The position numbers were made by a program, and so were the translations under genes. From NCBI RefSeq assembly GCF_003967355.1, contig NZ_BIFH01000065.1, positions 1-36,886 of the forward strand: DNA of 36,886 nt. Direction: 5' to 3'. Shown one piece after another: positions 32,091-36,886 of this stretch. Every line of letters begins with the position of its first letter. Position 1 is the stretch's first letter. The notes beneath the pieces were generated by a model. The model was not told the DNA's origin and did not search any database. It was given only the letters and a program-made list of their open reading frames with translations. Source of the stretch: Embleya hyalina. GTDB lineage: Bacteria > Actinomycetota > Actinomycetes > Streptomycetales > Streptomycetaceae.

Positions 32091-33290
32091 TCAGTGCCCG
32101 CCGTCGAGGATCAGCCGGTCGGGCAGTTCGATCAGCGGGCGCAGGTCGACGAGGGACTGGTTGGCGACGAACAGCGCCACCCAGTCCACGTCGGGGTAGC
32201 TGTGTACGTTCGCGGTGATCCCGGGGTCGCCGCCGCCGTGACCGATCCGCCGACGCCCGTTGACGATCGAGATCAGCGAGCCGTAGGAGGCCATGCCCGG
32301 GCCGAACGGATACTTCCCGCTCACCATCATCTCGGTGTGCGCCTCCCCCACGAGCCGTCCCTCGCGCAGCGCCACCGCGAAGCGCAGCAGGTCGGGGGCG
32401 GTGGAGAAGACCCCGCCGTCGCCGCCCCCGATCTCGGCGCCCCGCATCGCGGCGGTCAGGTCGGGACGCCGGCCGTCGGCCTGCGGATCCCCGTACGCGT
32501 GCGCGTAGGTCGGGTCGGTCTGCCAACGCGACAGCGGGGCGAACTCGGTGCGGGTCATCCCGGCGGGACCGAGGATGTGCTCGTGCACGTAGTCCGCGTA
32601 GGTGCCGCCGGAGATCCGCGCCACGATCGCGCCGAGCACCCGGAAGCCGGAGTTGCTGTACGCCGACCGCGTCCCGGGTGGGAACAGCGGTCGTTGCCGG
32701 CGGATGAAGTCCAGCGTCCCGGCCTCGAACTCGGCCGGCGTCCGCCATCCGCGCACCGCCTCCCGCCACTCCGGGTCCGCCCGGTGGTCGCCCAACCCCG
32801 AGGTGTGGGTGAGCAGTTGGTGCACGGTGACGGTGTCGGCCACGCCCGGGGGGAAGCCGTCCAGCCAGGTCCCGATGGTGCCGTCGAGCCGGATCAGCCG
32901 GCGTGCGAAGAGTTGGGTGACGGCCAGGCCGGCGAAGAACTTGCCCACGGAGGCGATGTTGAAGACGGTGTCGCGCCCGTTCGGGATCCCCCGCTCCCGG
33001 TCGGCCATCCCGTGCGAGCGGATCAGCACCGGCCGCCCACGATGCGCGAGCAGCACCGTGCCGGCGAATCGATCCCGCGCGGCCAGATCCGCGACGAGCC
33101 GGTCGTACTCCCCGCCCGGCCGCAACTCGTCCGGCACCCGGCCGGCCCCGGCCGCACCGGAACCGGCGACGGCCCCCGCGGCCGACCCACCGCCGGCCGA
33201 TACACCCCCGCCGGCCAACGAGGCCGCCCCGACCAGCCCCATCACCGAACGCCGCGACGGTCGCGTCTTCGATCCCGAGTAGTCACTCAT
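32091..33290 (-). CDS. Exported serine hydrolase, beta-lactamase/DD-peptidase fold
   Basis: A 399-residue enzyme of the class C beta-lactamase-like family. The N-terminus has a twin-arginine signal (SRRSVMGLVGAASLAGG) and a Gly/Ala linker. The active-site Ser and Lys are in NIASVGKFF (S114, K117), the second element is YSN (211-213) and the third is IGHGGG, in place of KTG, as usual for esterase-like members. It may be a peptidase, esterase or D-aminopeptidase; not a proven beta-lactamase. ATG 33290 lacks a strong ribosome site. It precedes the decarboxylase homologue on the same strand. Confidence 0.9.
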   Translation of the reverse strand: MSDYSGSKTRPSRRSVMGLVGAASLAGGGVSAGGGSAAGAVAGSGAAGAGRVPDELRPGGEYDRLVADLAARDRFAGTVLLAHRGRPVLIRSHGMADRERGIPNGRDTVFNIASVGKFFAGLAVTQLFARRLIRLDGTIGTWLDGFPPGVADTVTVHQLLTHTSGLGDHRADPEWREAVRGWRTPAEFEAGTLDFIRRQRPLFPPGTRSAYSNSGFRVLGAIVARISGGTYADYVHEHILGPAGMTRTEFAPLSRWQTDPTYAHAYGDPQADGRRPDLTAAMRGAEIGGGDGGVFSTAPDLLRFAVALREGRLVGEAHTEMMVSGKYPFGPGMASYGSLISIVNGRRRIGHGGGDPGITANVHSYPDVDWVALFVANQSLVDLRPLIELPDRLILDGGH

Positions 33291-33449
33291 GGGTGGTGTC
33301 TACCGAAGCCCACCGATGGCGGACCGATGGCCCGACCATCGCGAACCCATCGGTCCGGCACGGGATGCCGGAAGCGGAAAGCGGTGATAAGTCTGAAATG
33401 CGGGCCTGTTTCGACGCCCGGTCGCAACCCTGCGAGGAGTGGAGTTCCC

Positions 33450-33857
33450 GTGGACGACTATCCGCTGCTGAACGTGTTCTGGACCATGATGTGGCTCTTC
33501 CTCTGGGTCCTGTGGTTCTTCCTGCTGTTCAAGGTGATCACCGACATCTTCCGCAGCCACGACCTCGGCGGCTGGGGCAAGGCCGGTTGGCTCGTGTTCA
33601 CGATCGTGCTGCCCTATCTGGGCGTGCTGGTCTACCTGATCGTGCGCGGCAGGTCGATGGGCCGGCGGGACCGGGATCAGGCGAAGGAGAACGAGGCGGC
33701 CTTCAGGGCGTACGTCCGCGACGCGGCCGGCTCCGAGGGTGGGACGAACCGGGGCGCCAGTCCGGTCGAACAGCTCGGCAAACTCGCCGATCTCCGGAAC
33801 AACGGCGCCATCTCCGAGGAGGAGTACCAGCAGGCGAAGCAGAAGGTGCTCGGCTGA
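33450..33857 (+). CDS. PLDc_N/SHOCT-domain membrane protein
   Basis: A 135-residue protein with two membrane spans (about 8-32 and 45-67) of the PLDc_N type (FWTMMWLFLWVLWFFLLFKV; GWLVFTIVLPYLGVLVYLI). A charged linker and a C-terminal SHOCT motif follow (VEQLGKLADLRNNGAISEEEYQQAKQKVL, about 107-134). SHOCT domains are short oligomerisation elements. GTG follows GGAG at 6 nt. A terminator hairpin comes 19 nt after its stop. Function is unknown; such proteins occur in envelope-stress settings in actinomycetes. Confidence 0.87.
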   Translation: MDDYPLLNVFWTMMWLFLWVLWFFLLFKVITDIFRSHDLGGWGKAGWLVFTIVLPYLGVLVYLIVRGRSMGRRDRDQAKENEAAFRAYVRDAAGSEGGTNRGASPVEQLGKLADLRNNGAISEEEYQQAKQKVLG

Positions 33858-33876
33858 CCCGCACCCGGGGTGCGTC

Positions 33877-33899
33877 CGGGTCCGTCTTCGACGGACCCG
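33877..33899 (+). terminator. 10-bp hairpin terminator after the SHOCT gene
   Basis: CGGGTCCGTC-TTC-GACGGACCCG is a perfect stem with a TTC loop, 19 nt past the stop codon. It separates the SHOCT gene from the ClC gene. Confidence 0.65.
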
Positions 33900-33934
33900 A
33901 ACGAATCACTCCGAGGTGCGGAGAGGGTCACCGT

Positions 33935-33985
33935 ATGTACTCATGGACGGGCATGGCCGTTCCGCTGTCGTCACCCCCGGAGTGA
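33935..33985 (+). CDS. Possible 16-residue leader ORF before the ClC gene
   Basis: GGAGAGGG 6 nt before ATG gives a good ribosome site for MYSWTGMAVPLSSPPE. The TGA overlaps the in-frame GTG of the ClC gene (GTGA). This is the best ribosome site in the interval. Confidence 0.4.
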   Translation: MYSWTGMAVPLSSPPE

Positions 33986-35358
33986 CCTTGAGTACCCCGC
34001 CCGAGCCACCACCGGATCCACCCGACCGGGCGTCGCCCGCGCGCGCGACGCGGGAGTTGCACGAGGTGTTGCGCGCGCCCGGCTATCTGCGATTGTTGCT
34101 GGTCGCCGCCGTCGTGGGTATTCCGGTCTCACTGGCCGCGTTCGGCTTCCTCACGCTCGAACACGCGATGCAGACCGGCCTGTGGGAGCACCTGCCGCAC
34201 GAGATGGGTTACTCCGTCGCGCCGTGGTGGTGGCCGCTGCCCCTGCTCACCCTGGCCGGTCTGGTCGTGGCCGGGGTCGCCGCGCGGCTGCCCGGGGCCG
34301 GCGGGCATCTGCCCGTGAACGGGCTCGGCGGCCCGCCGATCCTGCCGTCGGCGCTGCCCGGTGTGGTGGTCGCCGCGCTGGCGAGCCTGTCGTTCGGCGC
34401 GGTACTGGGCCCGGAGGCCCCGCTGATGGCGATCGGCAGCGCCCTCGCGCTGTCCGCCGTGCGCAGCGCCAAGCGCGCCGCCGCCCCCGAGTTGGTCGCG
34501 GTACTCTCGGCGGCCGGATCCGCCGCCGCGATCGCCGTCGTGTTCGGCAGCCCGCTGGTCGCGGCCGTACTGATCATCGAGGGGGCGAGGCTCGCCGGGC
34601 CCCGGCTGACCGCGCTGATCCTGCCGTGTCTGTTGGCGAGCGGCGTCGGGGCGGTGGTGTTCACCGGGTTCGGCGCGTGGAGCGGCCTGGCCACGGGCGC
34701 GTTGGCGCTGCCCTCGTTGCCGCCGAGCCGGTCGTTGCGGGCGGGCGACTTCCTGTGGGGCATGCCGTTGGCGGCGCTGATCGGCTGCGGGGTGGTACTG
34801 CTGATGACACTCGGTCGCCGCGTCGCCGACTGGACCGGGCCGCACCCGACCCGCCGGATCGTCATGTGCGCGATCGTGGTCGGCGCGCTGACGGCCGGAT
34901 ACGCGGCGAGCACCGGCCGCTCGCCCGAGGAGGCGGCGCTCTCGGGCCAGTCGACACTGGCCGCGCTGGCGGCGGACCCGCATTCCTGGTCGACGTCCGC
35001 GCTGGCCCTGCTCGTCCTCGCCAAGGGGCTGGCCTGGTCCGTCTCGCTCGGCTCGTTGCGCGGCGGGCCGGTCTTCCCGGTACTGATGCTCGGCGCGGCC
35101 GCCGCGCTGTTGTGCCAGGACCTGCCCGGCTTCGGCGCCCTGCCGGGACTGGCGGTGGGTCTGGCCGCGGCGGCCTCGGCCGCGCTGCGACTGCCGCTGT
35201 CGGCGACCGTGCTCGGCGTACTGCTCCTCGGCGACCAGGGCACGGAGCAGGTGCCGGTCCTGATCGTCGCGTCGGTCGTCGCCTTCGTCGTCGGCGAGCT
35301 GACCCGCGCCCGGTGCGCGCCCCACCCGCCCGATTCGGCGACGGCCGGCCCGTCCTGA
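33982..35358 (+). CDS. ClC-family chloride channel/transporter
   Basis: A 458-residue membrane protein with about ten to twelve hydrophobic segments. ClC motifs are recognisable but diverged: LPVNGLGGPPILPS for GSGIPE, GAVLGPEAPLMAIG for the GREGP loop with the gating Glu kept, and LRGGPVFPVLMLG for GxFxPxL. It could exchange H+ for Cl- or serve another anion; I saw no fluoride riboswitch. The start is uncertain: GTG 33982, coupled to the 16-codon ORF; TTG 33988, with GGAG 5 nt upstream; or ATG 33943. It follows the SHOCT gene after a terminator and precedes a K+-channel-like gene. Confidence 0.88.
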   Translation: MTLSTPPEPPPDPPDRASPARATRELHEVLRAPGYLRLLLVAAVVGIPVSLAAFGFLTLEHAMQTGLWEHLPHEMGYSVAPWWWPLPLLTLAGLVVAGVAARLPGAGGHLPVNGLGGPPILPSALPGVVVAALASLSFGAVLGPEAPLMAIGSALALSAVRSAKRAAAPELVAVLSAAGSAAAIAVVFGSPLVAAVLIIEGARLAGPRLTALILPCLLASGVGAVVFTGFGAWSGLATGALALPSLPPSRSLRAGDFLWGMPLAALIGCGVVLLMTLGRRVADWTGPHPTRRIVMCAIVVGALTAGYAASTGRSPEEAALSGQSTLAALAADPHSWSTSALALLVLAKGLAWSVSLGSLRGGPVFPVLMLGAAAALLCQDLPGFGALPGLAVGLAAAASAALRLPLSATVLGVLLLGDQGTEQVPVLIVASVVAFVVGELTRARCAPHPPDSATAGPS

Positions 35359-35381
35359 CCGGCGACACGCAGTATTTTGCT

Positions 35382-35410
35382 CTGATATCTCCCATAGGTC
35401 CGTCTAGAGT
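35382..35410 (+). promoter_or_regulatory. Vegetative promoter candidate for the K+-channel gene
   Basis: CTGATA, 17 nt, TAGAGT. The -10 matches the Streptomyces TAGRRT pattern and lies in a locally AT-rich stretch, 33 nt before the leader ORF. Confidence 0.5.
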
Positions 35411-35443
35411 GTGCCGCGAGGAGGAGCCCCGAGGAGGCGGATC

Positions 35444-35476
35444 GTGACGCTCGACCCCCGGCGACCGACCCCGTGA
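35444..35476 (+). CDS. Possible 10-residue leader ORF before the K+-channel gene
   Basis: GAGGAGG about 6 nt before GTG is a strong ribosome site for MTLDPRRPTP. The TGA overlaps the channel's GTG (GTGA), and the channel itself lacks a ribosome site. Confidence 0.4.
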   Translation: MTLDPRRPTP

Positions 35477-36117
35477 CCGGCCCCCGCTCCGAAGGCACCG
35501 ACGCGGGCTCCCCCGAAGGCCCGGCCGACGGCCCCGGCGAGGGCGCCACCAGGAGCCCCACCACGGCCCCCGCCACCCGCCGCATCGCGCTGTTCGGCGC
35601 GTTGCGCGCGCTGGGCTCGTCGACCCTGCTGCTCGTCCTCTACTACGTGCTGCCGCTGGACCGGGGTCTGGACACGACGACCGGCATCGGACTCGCCGTC
35701 GGACTCGTCCTGTTCGCGGCCCTGGTGGTGTGGCAGGTGAACGTCATCGCTCACGCCGAGCGGCCGCGCCTGCGCGCCGTCGAGGCGCTGGCCGTCTCGC
35801 TGCCGCTCCTGCTCCTGCTCTTCGCCGCGACCTACTTCGTCATCGGCCGCGAGCGACCCGAGTCCTTCACCGAACCGCTCACCCGCACCGACTCCCTCTA
35901 CTTCACCCTCACCGTCTTCGCCACCGTCGGCTTCGGCGACATCGCCCCGAAAAGCGAGAGCGCGCGCGTGGTGGCGATGATCCAGATGGTGGTGAACCTG
36001 ATCGCGGTCGGCGTGATCGCCCGGGTGGTGCTGGGCGCGGTACAACAGGGCCTGCGCCGCCGGTCGAAACCTGCGGCCCCCGTCGACGCCGTCGACGCCG
36101 TCGACGCCGTCGATTAG
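35473..36117 (+). CDS. Two-pore-helix type K+ channel family protein
   Basis: A 214-residue ion channel. After a 35-residue Pro/Gly-rich tail come about four hydrophobic segments; the last two flank a pore loop with selectivity filter TLTVFATVGFGDIAP (TVGFGD at about 149-154). This is the K+ filter signature. The C-terminus ends in V-D-A repeats encoded by a 9-bp tandem unit (GTCGACGCC three times, 36082-36108). No RCK ligand domain is present. GTG 35473 has no ribosome site and overlaps the 10-codon leader ORF's stop. A hairpin begins at its stop codon. Confidence 0.88.
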   Translation: MTGPRSEGTDAGSPEGPADGPGEGATRSPTTAPATRRIALFGALRALGSSTLLLVLYYVLPLDRGLDTTTGIGLAVGLVLFAALVVWQVNVIAHAERPRLRAVEALAVSLPLLLLLFAATYFVIGRERPESFTEPLTRTDSLYFTLTVFATVGFGDIAPKSESARVVAMIQMVVNLIAVGVIARVVLGAVQQGLRRRSKPAAPVDAVDAVDAVD

Positions 36118-36133
36118 TCCCGTCCGACGGGAC
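36117..36133 (+). terminator. Hairpin at the K+-channel stop codon
   Basis: GTCCCG-TCCGA-CGGGAC (arms extendable by two pairs) starts on the last base of the stop codon. The stem is short, so it is only a likely terminator. Confidence 0.5.
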
Positions 36134-36342
36134 GAAGTCGAGCCCGGGCACGCCCCTCGCCGGAGCATGTACCGAAGTCCACATCGACCGTGTACTTCAA
36201 GCCGGGGACCAAGCCTCCGGAACCGGCATCTTTCGCCTGCCGGATCCGCCCTGGTCGGGTCGGGGGTGTTCGGCCCTTTTGGATGTTTCCTACAACTGGC
36301 GCCGCTCAGTGTGCACTGCCCGCGACATGGCGTTGCCGGCCG

Positions 36343-36360
36343 GTTCACGGAATGGTGAAC
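36343..36360. promoter_or_regulatory. Inverted repeat GTTCAC-N6-GTGAAC before the carboxylase gene
   Basis: Perfect 6-bp arms 64 nt upstream of the GTG start. TetR-type regulators often control acyl-CoA carboxylases. The half-sites are those of the TetR and MarR sites in this window, in the opposite order. I see nothing else certain in 36134-36424. Confidence 0.45.
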
Positions 36361-36424
36361 ACTGTCGGGGGTCGCCGCAACGTCGCGGCGAGCACAATCG
36401 TTGGTTTGCAGGAGGTTCGGTCGG

Positions 36425-36886
36425 GTGTTCAGTCGTGTCGCCATCGTCAATCGCGGGGAGGCCGCGATGCGGCTCATCCACGCCGTCCGGGAACTCGCCG
36501 CGGAGACCGGCACCCGGATCGAGACCGTCGCTCTGTACACCGACGTCGACCGTGCGGCCACTTTCGTGCGTGAGGCGGATCTGTCGTACGACCTGGGGCC
36601 CGCGTCGGCGCGTCCGTATCTGGACCTGAAGGCGCTGGAGCGGGCGTTGGTGGCGACGGGGGCGGACGCCGCGTGGGTCGGGTGGGGTTTCGTCGCGGAG
36701 GATCCGGCGTTCGCGGAGTTGTGCCGCGAGCTCGGGGTGGCGTTCGTCGGCCCGGACGCGGAGGCCATGCGCAGGCTGGGTGACAAGATCGGTTCGAAGC
36801 TGATCGCCGAGGAGGTCGGCGTCCCGGTCGCGCCGTGGAGCCGGGGTGCGGTGGAGACGCTGGACGCGGCGCTGGCGGCGGCGGCC
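36425..36886 (+). CDS. Acyl-CoA carboxylase, biotin carboxylase N-terminal part (partial)
   Basis: The first 154 residues of a biotin carboxylase; the gene continues past the window. FSRVAIVNRGEAAMRLIHAV is the family start (normally NRGEIA), followed by VALYTDVDRAATFVREAD and VGWGFVAEDPAFAELC (GYGFL.E region) and FVGPDAEAMRRLGDKIGSK leading into the ATP-grasp domain. Streptomycetes have very long fused carboxylases that start like this; whether this is such a fusion cannot be seen. It carboxylates an acyl-CoA for fatty acid or polyketide supply. AGGAGG 10 nt before the GTG is a strong ribosome site. Confidence 0.9.
   Translation, partial: MFSRVAIVNRGEAAMRLIHAVRELAAETGTRIETVALYTDVDRAATFVREADLSYDLGPASARPYLDLKALERALVATGADAAWVGWGFVAEDPAFAELCRELGVAFVGPDAEAMRRLGDKIGSKLIAEEVGVPVAPWSRGAVETLDAALAAAA

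Noticed and set aside
33858-33981. Fluoride riboswitch before the ClC gene
   Set aside because: I cannot find the conserved GGNGAUGG and CUGAUG elements; the interval is explained by a terminator and a short ORF.

Overview
The window is very G+C-rich, uses GTG starts freely, carries DmdR/DtxR-type iron boxes and TAGRRT-like -10 elements, and ends in the first part of a large acyl-CoA carboxylase. This points to a filamentous actinomycete of the Streptomyces type (Streptomycetaceae or a close relative). I see no rRNA, tRNA, insertion sequence, phage gene, replication origin or CRISPR array. It reads as ordinary chromosome with many accessory and regulatory genes.

Positions 1-7214 hold a probable metal-handling neighbourhood: a DUF305 lipoprotein and a DUF6153 membrane protein (minus strand), a divergent His-rich DUF4396 membrane protein, an ArsR regulator followed by an MFS transporter, and a plus-strand run of a small membrane protein, a DUF3105 protein and a short coupled membrane protein. 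A cytoplasmic protein made of two Ig-like modules follows. Positions 7267-15404 are an iron-siderophore locus: iron box, two FecCD permeases, ATPase, second iron box, lipoprotein binding protein, then a heterodimeric ABC transporter whose two subunits together keep one intact and one degenerate ATP site. Several of these genes are linked by tiny ORFs with 4-nt stop/start overlaps.

Positions 15380-23684 are mixed. There is a macro-domain protein downstream of an isolated Cse2/CasB-like gene (small subunit of type I-E Cascade, with no other cas gene in view), a secreted lamin-tail protein, apolipoprotein N-acyltransferase, a CmtR-like regulator lacking expected metal-binding cysteines, an N-acyl-D-amino-acid-deacylase-like amidohydrolase, a G-run and hairpin-rich noncoding block, and a half-size P450-like protein.

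Positions 24056-36117 are regulatory and membrane genes: a histidine kinase without an adjacent response regulator, an ECF sigma factor with a SnoaL-like tail, a MarR-cupin pair, a TetR regulator divergent from a DHA2 drug exporter across three palindromes spaced exactly 16 bp, a PLP-decarboxylase-fold protein with Arg at the catalytic Lys position, a Tat-exported serine hydrolase, a PLDc_N/SHOCT membrane protein, a ClC-family channel and a K+-channel-like protein. The last two are each preceded by a tiny ORF with a good ribosome site. The carboxylase begins at 36425 and runs off the end.

Family names come from recognised sequence motifs, without any database search. Operators and promoters are pattern calls. 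Starts were chosen by ribosome binding site and family length.
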